Positions 41,511-51,600 of a DNA stretch of 64,000 nucleotides are shown here, piece by piece. Both the position numbers and the translations under genes were made by a program. The DNA is taken from positions 124,001-188,000 of the forward strand of contig CAJQUW010011309.1 in the NCBI GenBank assembly GCA_907163375.1. The letters run 5' to 3'. The notes below the pieces were generated by a model that saw only the letters and a list, made by a program, of their open reading frames with translations, did not search any database and was not told where the DNA came from. The first letter of the stretch is position 1. Each line of letters opens with the position of its first letter. This DNA comes from Prostheceraeus crozeri (lineage: Eukaryota > Platyhelminthes > Polycladida > Euryleptidae).

Positions 41511-43616
41511 CTAAACAATTTGTCAACGACCATCAGTGACTTTCCTCACTCAAATCACATATTGAGCACCGTCTATCCGAATTGCGATCACACATCTATT
41601 CGGAAAGGATATTTTCCCTATACATATTTCGACTGCTGGGATCGTATCCACGAGACTCAATTGCCTCCGAAGGAAGCATTTTACAATGATTTGAGTGAGA
41701 AGGAGTTGGAAGAGGATGAGTATGCTGTGGCACAAAAGGCGTGGGCAGAGACGGGGTGCAGCACGTTTGAAGATTATATCCACTATTATTTGACAGTGGA
41801 TGTAGCCTTGCTCGCAGACATCTTCGAACACTTTCGAAGTGAAATACGCGACGTGTCTGCATTGGACCCCATCCACTATTTCGGCACACCTGGCTTGACC
41901 TATTCATTTTTCTTTAAAAAGACACAGGTCAAGTTGGAGAAATTGCATGACGTGGATATGTACCGCGTATTTGAAGCAGGGATTCGTGGAGGGATGACAT
42001 TTGTGAATCAGCACCGCGCTCAAGCAGAAGAAGGGACTCACTTGTTTTACATCGATGCGAACAATTTATACGGTGCGGCCATGATGGGACCTTTGCCGAA
42101 GGATTGTTTTGCCTGGGTACGACCGGAGGTCTTGGTGGACATCAACGACGAATGGGTGAGACGATACAATGTCAATGGCACCACGGGTCATGTACTGTGC
42201 GTCGATTTGGAGTATCCCCCACACGTCCAAGATGCCACGGAAGATTTACCATTGGCTCCTTACCGCGGGACGGCGAAATGGGAGGACATGTCTCCCTATA
42301 TGCAAGAGCTATGGCAAGAGTTGAACGGGAACCGACCCTTTCACTCAGCCAACAAGTTAATGATGACGCATGAAAATCGCAAAGAGTATGTAGTACATAT
42401 CGTCGCTCTCAAGTATTATGTGGAGAAGGGCTTACATATCACCAAGGTTCATTACGGGATCTCCTTCAACCAAGAACCGTATATTCGCCCCTATGTTCAA
42501 TACCATACGCAAGAACGCGCCAAGGCAACCACGAAAATGCGCCGCAATCTCCACAAGTTGATGGTGAACGCACTGTACGGCAAGACGATGGAGAATGTGC
42601 GGAATTATGGGAAGCACTATTTTGTACGATCACCGAATGTATTTAGCAAATGGACACGTCATCCCTATTGCCAATCTTTCTTCAACATCAGCGACAAAGC
42701 CGTGGTGGTGAATGTGCGCAAGACCAAGGTAGACTTGAACAAGCCCATTTATATCGGGCAATGCATCCTGGACAACAGCAAGATTATTATGTACAAGCTG
42801 TTTGACCAGTGGAAAGCCAACAAGACGTGTACCTCAGTGGAACTCATTGGTGGGGACACAGACTCCTTCTTCCTCAAAGTCCGCAGCCGGTATACACGCG
42901 AAGAAGTGCTGCGTTCGTTTGACAACATCCCCAATTTTATTGATACGGAGGCGAAAGGTGTTCTCGATACCTCAAATTACCCCGTGAGTCATCCAGAGAG
43001 ACGTACCGAGAATGCAAATCGTTTGGGATGTTTCAAGGACGAGTGTGTAGGGGATAGGGTGAAGGAGTTTGTATGTTTGAGTGCCAAGATGTACTCTTAC
43101 ATTGTCCTCAAAGGCAATGAGGAAGAAATCCACGACTGTCGCATGAAAGGAGTGTGTCAAGCAAAGAAGCGTCAAGTGAAACATCAGAATTATGTGGACG
43201 CCTTTGAAAAACATTCCGTTACCACAGTGTTACAAACCCTCCTCCAATCCCAACACCACGAGATGAGAACGGTGACGCAAGTGAAGAAGGCCTTAAGTAT
43301 CTGGGAGGACAAGCGGTGTTGGTATTTACCCAATCGGAGCCTTCCCTACGGTAACCATCGCCTATATGAAGAAGGGTATCTACACCCCGCTCTCAAAAAT
43401 GTCAAGGATCTGCAACCGCATGGTGGAGCTCAGAGCATCCTCCGCAATACCACTGCAGACATTGTTACCGCAACTCCCTCTGGCCACATACCGAGCATCA
43501 CGCCCTTGTCGAGTCTATTGGAAATGGAACTCTTCGGTTGCTGTACAGATTTTTCCACGGGGGTGTATCCAAATTTTGGGCAACCACTCTCTGGAAACCT
43601 ACGATCGTATTTGTAA
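41511..43616 (+). pseudogene. Outer Polinton: DNA polymerase B, C-terminal region
   Basis: The part right of the insertion carries exo III (YYLTVDVALLADIFEHF), the block FEAGIRGGMTFVNQHR, polymerase motif A (FYIDANNLYGAAM), motif B (HKLMVNALYGKTMENVRN) and motif C (GGDTDSFFLKV), then a thumb region with KMYSYIVLKGNEEEIHDC. It is the continuation of the gene that begins at the left end of the outer element. The gene is split by the inner Polinton and is a fossil. The last residues of this frame overlap the start of the TBP-like frame, so the true end of the polymerase is before 43616. Confidence 0.85.
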
Positions 43617-43944
43617 AGAGATGCGCCAATTACTCGCCCCCTACGGATTGGACGTGAGCGACCCAATCACAAAATCCTGCACCGTTCAATGTCAATGGAA
43701 CTATACAAAAGACCGCATGCAAACCATTCAACAGTTGCCATCGACATCAGTGATTTCCAACGAGCGCGAGCTGTTTCCCGGAACGTTAATACGCAAAGGT
43801 AATTTACACTGCTCCTTCTTTTCCAACGGAAGTGTGATTGTGACGGGTGTTTTATCGATTGCAGAAGCGGAATCGTTGGTGGAAGACATTCTCAAATCCC
43901 TATTCGAAGGAGATTCCCTCAATGAATCGGACAACAGCAACTAG
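43366..43944 (+). CDS. TATA-binding-protein-like protein, outer Polinton
   Basis: The 192-residue frame appears to hold two copies of the TBP repeat. In the second, NERELFPGTLIRK (residues 132-144) and FFSNGSVIVTGV (151-162) followed by an acidic helix match the order of TBP, where a Pro-Glu-Leu-Phe-Pro-Gly turn precedes strand IF-SGK-V-TG and a helix. The first repeat is weaker (VAVQIFPRGCIQILG at 58-72, then a helix). TBP bends TATA DNA to start transcription, and this element has TATA boxes. The start may be 43366 or the ATG at 43399. It lies directly after the polymerase and overlaps the next gene by 23 bp. Identification is by eye. Confidence 0.6.
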   Translation: MKKGIYTPLSKMSRICNRMVELRASSAIPLQTLLPQLPLATYRASRPCRVYWKWNSSVAVQIFPRGCIQILGNHSLETYDRICKEMRQLLAPYGLDVSDPITKSCTVQCQWNYTKDRMQTIQQLPSTSVISNERELFPGTLIRKGNLHCSFFSNGSVIVTGVLSIAEAESLVEDILKSLFEGDSLNESDNSN

Positions 43945-44428
43945 TATCCCAACGTCGTGGGTTGTCGCAAGAGATCTGGGATATTCATTCAAAGCGATAG
44001 AAATGGTAACACATCTCAATGAAACGATCACTGCTGGTGAATTAGTGGATCGACTCATGGATCTCGATGAGCATGCTATGAATCACCATTTGGAGCGTAG
44101 GTGGATAGAGGATGTCTCCCTGCCACACTGCAATACAATGACATTGGCGCGATCTGGAGTGAAAAAAGTGAAAAAAGTGAGATTTGCAACGGATGTGTCA
44201 GATAACTCTTCCCATAAAAGTGACTTTAGAAAGAAATTAGAAGAAGAGACATTTCAATTATTATGTGAACGCAACTGTGTTACATGTTTTAAACAGGAAC
44301 GGTCCCTTCTCTTTCTACCATGTTCTCATAATGTTATGTGTTCTACATGTTATAATGCCTTGGAAACGTTATCTTGTCCCCTTTGTGATCAAGACATTGC
44401 TTCAACAGTCACTGTCTATCGTGCATGA
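43922..44428 (+). CDS. IAP-like E3 ligase with UBA and RING domains, outer Polinton
   Basis: The ATG at 43922 overlaps the end of the TBP-like gene and gives 168 residues. Residues 12-48 (ARDLGYSFKAIEMV, then TAGELVDRLMDL) look like a UBA domain. The C-terminus is a RING of the IAP type: CVTCFKQ, LLFLPCSHNVMCSTC, then SCPLCDQDI and the ending TVTVYRA, which is the typical last strand of IAP RINGs needed for dimerisation. No BIR domain is present. IAP RINGs ubiquitinate cell-death proteins, so a role in blocking host apoptosis is plausible but inferred. A poly(A) signal AATAAA is near 44519. Confidence 0.7.
   Translation: MNRTTATSIPTSWVVARDLGYSFKAIEMVTHLNETITAGELVDRLMDLDEHAMNHHLERRWIEDVSLPHCNTMTLARSGVKKVKKVRFATDVSDNSSHKSDFRKKLEEETFQLLCERNCVTCFKQERSLLFLPCSHNVMCSTCYNALETLSCPLCDQDIASTVTVYRA
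43959..44194. repeat. 236-bp direct duplication, copy 1
   Basis: This stretch of the UBA-RING gene recurs at 44792-45027 with only two or three base differences, so the duplication is recent. Copy 1 lies in the gene. Confidence 0.95.
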
Positions 44429-44791
44429 TGTACGGAAAAACTCTGTGTACAGTGTATAGTGTACTATCACGAGTGACTGAACCTTGTACAAAACCTTGTA
44501 GTATTACCCTCTGTCTGAAATAAAAATACAATCATTGACATGATTCATTTCTTTATTGACTTCAAAACATGGGATAATGTAGAATACAAATAGGAATAGA
44601 CAATTTTATCATTGAAGGACAAGTAGGTTTGAATGAGTTCTTGATCTTTCTCGTAAGCATCCAATGTTCGAAAGAAAGTCAGTGTTTTTTCCATAGACGT
44701 GTTAAAAGGGCGTTGGTTTAAAAAGTAAATACAGTAAGCACCACAATAGGCTTTAGGGCCTTGTATACGCAGAGGGCGACGATAGTTTAGA

Positions 44792-45027
44792 GGGTTGTCG
44801 CAAGAGATCTGGGATATTCATTCAAAGCGATAGAAATGGTAACACATCTCAATGAAACGATCACTGCTGGTGAATTAGTGGATCGACTCATGGATCTCGA
44901 TGAGCATGCTATGAATCACCATTTGGAGCGTAGGTGGATAGAGGATGTCTCCCTGCCACACTGCAATACATTGACATTGGCGCGATCTGGAGTGAAAAAA
45001 GTGAAAAAAGTGAGATTTGCAACAGAT
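44792..45027. repeat. 236-bp direct duplication, copy 2
   Basis: This is copy 2 of 43959-44194. It contains the UBA-encoding part of the UBA-RING gene without the RING. Confidence 0.95.
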
Positions 45028-45050
45028 GACCAAGCAAGTGAGATTTGCAA

Positions 45051-45136
45051 CCATGACTTATGAGGATGTCCATGCGCGCCAACACTTAAATAGCGGGAGG
45101 GATATACGCACTGGAGATGACAGCATTCTCCGGTGT
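45051..45136. repeat. 86-bp direct duplication, copy 1
   Basis: It starts CCATGACTTATGAGG and ends CTCCGGTGT. It is repeated at 45596-45681, 545 bp to the right, without visible change. Confidence 0.95.
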
Positions 45137-45595
45137 TGTCGATAACCATTCGGTCACATGCGGATAGTGAGATGGAGTGAGTCCATAAGAGTCAAAGAAT
45201 TCGCACACGCGTTGATCCGCATTTTGATAAAAGGCCAACCAATGCTTGCCAGGTTGATGAGAGCGATCACTATTGACAATAAGTGTCTTTGATTCCGGGG
45301 AATGAGCAGGAAGTAGATCAGCAGGAAACACACCTTGGAAGGGAACGTAAGAAGATTGGAGGAGGCGATGAGCAAACGTTTGACAACTACACTGAATAGC
45401 ACAGAGAAAATCATCTTCGCACATGCAGGCATTGAGTAAATGTTTCTCTTGTAATTGATTCATACCCTGCATGATTCCTTCGATTTCCGTGTTGCTTAAC
45501 CAGTCTCCCATTCAGCCAACGCTGAGCTTTAATGAGACGGTGTTGATAAAGAGATGTCCAAGCGATAGGAGGAACGTGATTCTCGGGCTCCTTCA

Positions 45596-45681
45596 CCATG
45601 ACTTATGAGGATGTCCATGCGCGCCAACACTTAAATAGCGGGAGGGATATACGCACTGGAGATGACAGCATTCTCCGGTGT
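45596..45681. repeat. 86-bp direct duplication, copy 2
   Basis: This is copy 2 of 45051-45136. Confidence 0.95.
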
Positions 45682-45750
45682 GACGGAGAATTGTTCGTCA
45701 TGAATGACAAACATTAATAAATCCAAATTTTGCGTGGTCGTATTCTCAAA

Positions 45751-46998
45751 TTACAATTCCAGTCCATATTGACGTGTATTGGTGGGTTGAACACTATCGA
45801 TTTGTTTATCCAAGGTACAGTCAAAGGCGATAAAGTAACAGTATTTGGTAAAACTCTCCAAATCAATACCACATGATTCATTCGTGTTATAGACTTGAAT
45901 CGCACGATTGAATTGACTGTAGGCAATCACGTCATCTTTGCAATTGATGGTGCCTCCTGTCATGATGGCTCCATTGGTGGTCATGGTGACTTGAGAGAGT
46001 CCATGCCTTTCAAAATAGAGTTTACGACTTCCTGGATCAAACCAAGAGTTACTGGGAACAACCGCGAAAAAGATGAGTTTAGGACTCAATAGAGCAGCCA
46101 CATTGGAAAACGTCTTCTTTTGTACTCCACTTTCAATCGTTTGTCGTTGGACGGTCATGCCATTGTAGCGATAATAAATGGCTTCTGTCTTGCGTCGATT
46201 CGCAGTTTTCAATTGCAGTTCTGCATTCGGTGTGAGCATGGGCATATACAATTGGAAAGAGGTGATTTTGAACTTGTACTTTGTAGAGGTCGTCCCTGCA
46301 GCATGTGCCATATCATAAATGGCATATTCCGGTTTATTCAAGGTGAAAATGAGATCCAGTTGCATGCCTGGGGGCAGAGCAATCACTTGTTGGAACAAAT
46401 TACATTTCAGGGGAAAGTCAAAGGTACGTTTAAATTTGTGGTCTGACCATTGTTTGAGAATGGCTTGATTGAGTGCATTCTCTTTATCTGTAAACTCTAC
46501 CGCCTTAGTCTTTATCGTCTTCGTCGCTGCATCATACTCCGTGTCATACATCACTTGAGGAACAGTAAATCCTTGTGTGACCATGTGTGTATTCTTCACA
46601 TCATTGGTATATTGTAAAAGATTGCTAAGGTAAGCTCTCAAATAATACAAGTCATTGCCTCCTTCAATGGTGCGTTCATTCAAGCGGATAGTAATGTCGG
46701 AAAAGAGGGAGTGGGCCGTATTGTTGATAATAATTGCCTTGTCTGACGTCTCACATGGCACGTCTGCTCCTTTAGCCGAATCATGTTTCATGAGTTGTAC
46801 TTCCACGCGAAAATAGGCATTGCATACATTCATCCAATGAATGGCTAGTCGAGGGACCGTGAATTGAATGGTACCGGGATTTTCCAATCCATTGACTGGC
46901 GTCAGAACGCTCGTATGCTGAGAAGTACTCGAGACATCGACTTTATCACTTTGGAATACATCGTAACGCGCATCCAATAAGGCAGGGGTTTCCGCCAT
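45751..46998 (-). CDS. Major capsid protein, outer Polinton
   Basis: The 415-residue frame matches the F54H12.2-like group of Polinton/adintovirus capsid proteins in size and block order: a start with DARYDVFQSDKVDVS, HSLFSDITIRLNERTIEGGN, the LQYTNDVKNTHM turn, ALPPGMQLDLIFTLN and the ending FDCTLDKQID...RQYGLEL. The fold known for the family is a double jelly roll, forming trimeric capsomers. It is far diverged from the capsid of the inner element. The upstream junction (47024-47031) has the CTAAGCAA variant of the junction motif. The frame is whole. Confidence 0.85.
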   Translation of the reverse strand: MAETPALLDARYDVFQSDKVDVSSTSQHTSVLTPVNGLENPGTIQFTVPRLAIHWMNVCNAYFRVEVQLMKHDSAKGADVPCETSDKAIIINNTAHSLFSDITIRLNERTIEGGNDLYYLRAYLSNLLQYTNDVKNTHMVTQGFTVPQVMYDTEYDAATKTIKTKAVEFTDKENALNQAILKQWSDHKFKRTFDFPLKCNLFQQVIALPPGMQLDLIFTLNKPEYAIYDMAHAAGTTSTKYKFKITSFQLYMPMLTPNAELQLKTANRRKTEAIYYRYNGMTVQRQTIESGVQKKTFSNVAALLSPKLIFFAVVPSNSWFDPGSRKLYFERHGLSQVTMTTNGAIMTGGTINCKDDVIAYSQFNRAIQVYNTNESCGIDLESFTKYCYFIAFDCTLDKQIDSVQPTNTRQYGLEL

Positions 46999-47023
46999 GC
47001 TTGATGGAACGGATGTCCTAAGA

Positions 47024-47031
47024 TTGCTTAG
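47024..47031 (-). promoter_or_regulatory. Junction motif before the capsid gene
   Basis: The coding strand reads CTAAGCAA, a variant of the CTARGTWA motif, 26 bases before the capsid ATG. Confidence 0.45.
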
Positions 47032-47034
47032 TTC

Positions 47035-47670
47035 TTAAAAGAGCATGCGTTGTTTAGCACCTCCGCGATAACGCCCCATCAAACTTCCTTTTCCCCATTT
47101 CGTATGATGAGCAATGGCCACATGACCACGGCGACGTTTAGGAGCAGGTGCTTCCACCCGATCTCCTTCTTCATCCGTGAAGACGCGTTTCCGACTCACT
47201 TTATTTTGAATAGCTTCTACAACACGTTCGGGAGCAGTCTGTAAAGTGCGTTTGGCGAGTGCTTTCACACCCTTTTTGAGATGGTGAACTCCTTCTTGTG
47301 CGGTAGAGCTGACAGCATCCGTGACAGCTTGTTTCGCAGCATTGAGAAACTCTGTCGTACGTAACGATTTTCCCAACGTTTTCTGTACCGTATGTACAAG
47401 TCCCTTTTGCGAAGGTTTTCGCGATGCTTTTCGAGAGGGTTTTCGAGAGGGTTTTCGAGGTGTTTTTCGAGAGGGTTTTCTGGGAACACTCTTTTTGAGT
47501 GATTTGGGCAGACGGATGGATGGTTTCTTGACACCAGTGACACGGGGTCTAATCATGCGTGTTTTCTGTCCAATCACTTTATTCCATCCACCGCGTTGCA
47601 TAAATGAACCTCTTCCAAACAATCGTCCAGAGGAATGTGTTCGGTTACGGATTAAAAAGAGATTCGTCAT
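47035..47670 (-). CDS. Basic core protein with PSRK repeats, outer Polinton
   Basis: The 211-residue protein is extremely basic. It has a tandem of RKPSRK-type units (about residues 64-88) encoded by 12- and 18-bp DNA repeats, helical middle segments (TTEFLNAAKQAVTDAV) and a putative nuclear signal APKRRRG. This fits adenovirus pVII/pV-like DNA-condensing core proteins, although low complexity prevents a firm family call. It lies between the capsid and minor capsid genes. The upstream junction (47698-47706) carries TTAAGTAAT. Confidence 0.6.
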   Translation of the reverse strand: MTNLFLIRNRTHSSGRLFGRGSFMQRGGWNKVIGQKTRMIRPRVTGVKKPSIRLPKSLKKSVPRKPSRKTPRKPSRKPSRKASRKPSQKGLVHTVQKTLGKSLRTTEFLNAAKQAVTDAVSSTAQEGVHHLKKGVKALAKRTLQTAPERVVEAIQNKVSRKRVFTDEEGDRVEAPAPKRRRGHVAIAHHTKWGKGSLMGRYRGGAKQRMLF

Positions 47671-47699
47671 CGTGTCTTGATGTGCTTGGGAACAGACAA

Positions 47700-48617
47700 T
47701 TACTTAATTGCGCGACGTCGAAGATGCATTTTTACATAGGACCGTCCGTCTGTCATAGGGATGGGATGACCGTCATCCGACATGAGTTTGATTTCAATAT
47801 CTTGCACCTGTTGACTTTTCACAGGGAGATAGGTGACATTCTGGAATTCATGATGAATACTATCTCCATAATCTTTCCCCGTGTAGGGAATCACACACAT
47901 ACAGTTTGTTTTCATACCTCCTACATAATGATAACCTACAATATTACAATACAGGAGAATATTGTAGGTAAAGGCATTCAAATTCAACGGGGCAGTCGCT
48001 TGCTGTGAGGAAGTGAGTAAGTCTGTTTTAAACCCAAGAATGTCTTTGAGCAAAGGATGGAGTTTCATACTGTAGTGTGGGGGTACGACCACTGAAACAA
48101 CATGGACATGAGGCGCCAATGTAGTGATAGAAAAGTGGAAATTGTGTCCATGCTGTCGATTTTGATTCAAACACTGCATCAACGTCTTCTCCGAATAAAT
48201 ACCGCGTGGAATGTTGAAGCGCGTAAATTTGCCTTGTTCTCCCTGTTTGCCTTGTTTGTCTTGTTTATCTTGTTTGCCTTGTTCACCCTGTTTGCCTTGT
48301 TTGCCTTGTTCACCTTGTTTGCCTTGTTTGCCTTGCTCTCCTCGCGGTGAATCCGTTTTGACAGGAAGGATAGAGGATGTAAAGACGGTCGAAATCGTCT
48401 CAGGATGATCCTTCAATGTCCCCACACTAAAGCTGACATCCACGGGTATTGTCTGAAGGGTATTGATAAAGTTGACGACGGAGATACCGGCTTCCCATTG
48501 ATCCCCATGGACTATGGGGATGGAAGGAACCAAGCGATTTTTGAAATGATTGGCTCTATTTTCAGGAAACAAATTGGGCTGAGCATTACTCAACAAGTGA
48601 ATCGTTTCCTCATGCAT
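47700..48617 (-). CDS. Minor capsid protein with collagen-like insert, outer Polinton
   Basis: The 305-residue protein starts [20 protein letters not shown] and shares this block, and the C-terminal [11 protein letters not shown], with the larger neighbouring protein, so the two are paralogues. Residues near 91-130 are about a dozen Gly-X-Y triplets (GEQGKQGKQ), as in collagen stalks. The rest has the turn [11 protein letters not shown] and the blocks LKDILGF and [15 protein letters not shown] of penton-like minor capsid proteins. A short triple-helical stalk projecting from a vertex is a reasonable inference. The CTAGGTAAT junction motif lies upstream at 48642. Confidence 0.65.
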   Translation of the reverse strand: MHEETIHLLSNAQPNLFPENRANHFKNRLVPSIPIVHGDQWEAGISVVNFINTLQTIPVDVSFSVGTLKDHPETISTVFTSSILPVKTDSPRGEQGKQGKQGEQGKQGKQGEQGKQDKQDKQGKQGEQGKFTRFNIPRGIYSEKTLMQCLNQNRQHGHNFHFSITTLAPHVHVVSVVVPPHYSMKLHPLLKDILGFKTDLLTSSQQATAPLNLNAFTYNILLYCNIVGYHYVGGMKTNCMCVIPYTGKDYGDSIHHEFQNVTYLPVKSQQVQDIEIKLMSDDGHPIPMTDGRSYVKMHLRRRAIK

Positions 48618-48641
48618 GGTTGAGTGTCACTCTGTCCATAA

Positions 48642-48649
48642 TTACCTAG
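48642..48649 (-). promoter_or_regulatory. Junction motif before the minor capsid gene
   Basis: The coding strand reads CTAGGTAA, with its TAG serving as the stop of the upstream gene, 25 bases before the next ATG. Confidence 0.55.
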
Positions 48650-51600
48650 TCTCCTTACGGCGGAGATGGAGTTTGAAATAGGATCGTCCTTCATGAATCG
48701 GAATAAATTCGCCATCATCACCACGCAACTGAATTTCAATCTCATCAATAGCAGATGTAAAAATGGGGTAATAATCAATATTGGACACTTCATACGACAC
48801 CATTTCCCCCAAACGTTGTTTCTCTTCAATGGGGTGAATTTTCAAGATTTGTTCACGTTGTCCTCCCACAATACTTTCCGCCACAATATTACAATAGACG
48901 ATAATGTTGAAGGAATTGGGAGTTAGGCTGAGCGGAGAGAGTGTTGTCATCTGTGTATTGGGTCCATAATAGGATTGGGGTAGACCTATACGATAACTCA
49001 ACGCTTCTCCAAAATCAATAAAGGCATGTTCCGCGGTTTTCACCGTCAAATAATGGTCTTTCGAGAGAGAGAGGGATACATCCGTCCACATCTGTAAATT
49101 CACTTGGAGTTTGGAAAAGAGTCCTTCCAAGGTATAACTCCCTTTGGGAATGCGGACACGATGAAACGAGGTAGAAATGTCTAGGGTGGGGTTGATGTAA
49201 CCTTGCCGAATCATGTGGTCATAGATGTGCAACGGTTTCATGGTCTTGCTATAGAGATGAAGAAAAGGGCGAGGTGTGGGATGTGTATTCACCATCACCG
49301 ATTGAATATCTTGTTTTCCCCACATCCACTCCCAACACCATACCATCCACTAGATAAAACATGTTTTCTTGCCAGCGTTCCATCATGGTCGTCATGAGCT
49401 GTTGCATATCCTCACTGAACCATCCAATAAAGGAAGTCAATCTATCTTTACAGACTTTCAGGGTGGATCCTTCTTGATACGCGACAGCGGGTGAATACAA
49501 TGTCTTATCAGAGAGTTTATCTCCAAACAAGTAGGATTGTAAACACGTATTGGCCAACAGCTCTTTCGATTCGTAAGCATAAGGGAAATAGGATTTCTGA
49601 AACAAGCGATCCAATTCCTTCCCTTTCCATGGGAAGAGGGTGTCGAGGGTGTGGTTCCATCCTTTGGCATAATCAAAGGTATATTCCGGTAAACCATAGA
49701 TGTGTAATGTCATCCCATGGGTGACATGTTTTGGACGTTGTTGATACCGACGGTAACTTGCAGAACAATGTTCCGGCGTTTCCGAGTGTATACAGGTTTG
49801 TTCATGATAGGTGAACATACCATATTCATGACTATGATTCAACATGTGTTGCCAGAGTTGTGGGGGATTGATTTTCAACCCATACCCTTCCGCGATTTTA
49901 AAGTGAAGCACGTGAAAGACGCCCACTGTGGTATACGTCACCCACACCATATCAGGCAGGGGGATGGCTTGATTGAAAGCTTGCACAAAGGATTGGAGGG
50001 TATAATATTTCGTGGGTAAATTGAATCGTAATGGACTAGGGAGATGAGATAGGGTATGAAAAATCTCAAAAGAGTCGCCATGTTTGATGTTGAGAATATT
50101 GGGATGCTTCTTATCCTCGGTCTTATACTGTTGTGTCGGTTTTCCGTTTCGAAGCAAGACATGGGTCCCACTCAATGCATAGGGGACACTCTTCTTTTCA
50201 AAGAGAGCGTCCAATTCCATGGTTTGTTTCTGAAGGATAAAGGAGGGAACATGAATCGTGCTGAGGGGGATTTCCAAGATCCATTCTTCCCACACGTAGG
50301 TAGTCACTTCTTCTGCTTTGAAAATCTCATAGGCTTTAGATTGTCGGTCCATCTTGATTTCCATATCGTCCGTGCAATCGATGGTCAGTTCATAATGATA
50401 GGACATGGATGTGATGGTCCATGTCATGGGGGCGGGGAAGATGGTATTCAAATAGGTTTCCAACGAATAATAACCTGTGGGGACGATAGAACTCCATGTC
50501 TTATCACTCTCTAAATTCTTGTAATAAAACGATTCAGGTCTAGACACATAAAATAACAGTTTGTTCCCCTTGATGAGTTGACAAAGATCCGATGTCAACA
50601 CAGTCACTTCTGCATTTACCCTATCTCGTTCACGAACGATCTCGTCAAGATTGTCAGTTCCTGCAGTGGGTTTGAATTCTTTCACCCTCCTTCTTAACGT
50701 AGCCAACCGTTCCTGTTTCACTTCAAAATCATGGAGAATAGTCCCATACAGCTCCATCAAATCCACCAAACTATGATAGGCAAATACATTATACGTGTTG
50801 TAGATATGATACTTTTCCGTAGATGTGAAGGGAAGTGCATGTTGCCCCGTTTCATGCTGCATATCCGCACCACTGGCCAATACATTTTCTTTACCATCTT
50901 TAGGATGGGAATGAACTAAATGATGAATAATAGGCCGTTTTGTACCTTGTTCCTTTTGAATCGATTGTCGAACATTTTTCAATAAGACCGTATCAAACAA
51001 TCGCTTCTTGGCTCCGAATCGTTTAGAGACTAAAACACCTTCCATCTTGTGTTGACGTAGGATGCGCATCATGTTGCGGTACTTTGCATTCAGTGTGTTG
51101 ATATAGGTAGGCAAGAAACGGGAGGTGACTAAATCAGGAGCATCAGCTATATGAAGGGTAGGATCGATCTTGTGTAACTGTGTATCAATCTTGTCATACA
51201 ATTGATCAATACGGTTTCTGAACCATGATACATGTTTTTTCTTGGGATGTTGATACTCCTTTTCACGTTCTTTTGGGGTGAGTGGATTGAGAAACTCCAC
51301 TGGGAAAATAAATTGATTTTTCATGGTGCGTGTTGGTAAAGCAATCCATTTTTTAGAGGCCAAATGTTGCATTCGGAAAAATGTGCGTTGATACATTTTC
51401 ACGGCTTTCATCAACGCTCTCAGTTTAGGAAGAAGGATGCGAAGATTATGAAACAGACCTATATGCCCTCTGGGAATAGGAGGGGCCTTTGCATTGCGTT
51501 TGAGAGAGCTCACAAAGGTATCGGTCCTCATCCACACAGCACGTGTCGTATCATCACTCAGGGGTTGTATATCCTGATAGGTCACTGGGTGAGCCATGGT

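Larger units (their letters stand above)
44553..45599 (-). pseudogene. Adenain-type cysteine protease region, outer Polinton
   Basis: The right part encodes the catalytic His and Asp blocks (GKHWLAFYQ and CEFFDSYGL), preceded by CMCEDDFLCAIQ. The left part, near 44750, encodes the catalytic Cys block (GPKAYCGAYCIYFLNQRPFN). Motif order is that of the adenovirus protease. Two recent direct duplications lie within the region, and the gene is broken. It heads the leftward structural cluster, before the capsid gene, as in other Polintons. Confidence 0.75.

Noticed and set aside
47265-47680. Alternative frames in the basic core gene
   Set aside because: They are produced by the PSRK-encoding DNA repeats and lack independent support.
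48102-48408. Plus-strand frames rich in Leu/Phe or Cys/Pro opposite the collagen-like insert
   Set aside because: They are the complement of the Gly-X-Y repeat, not genes.
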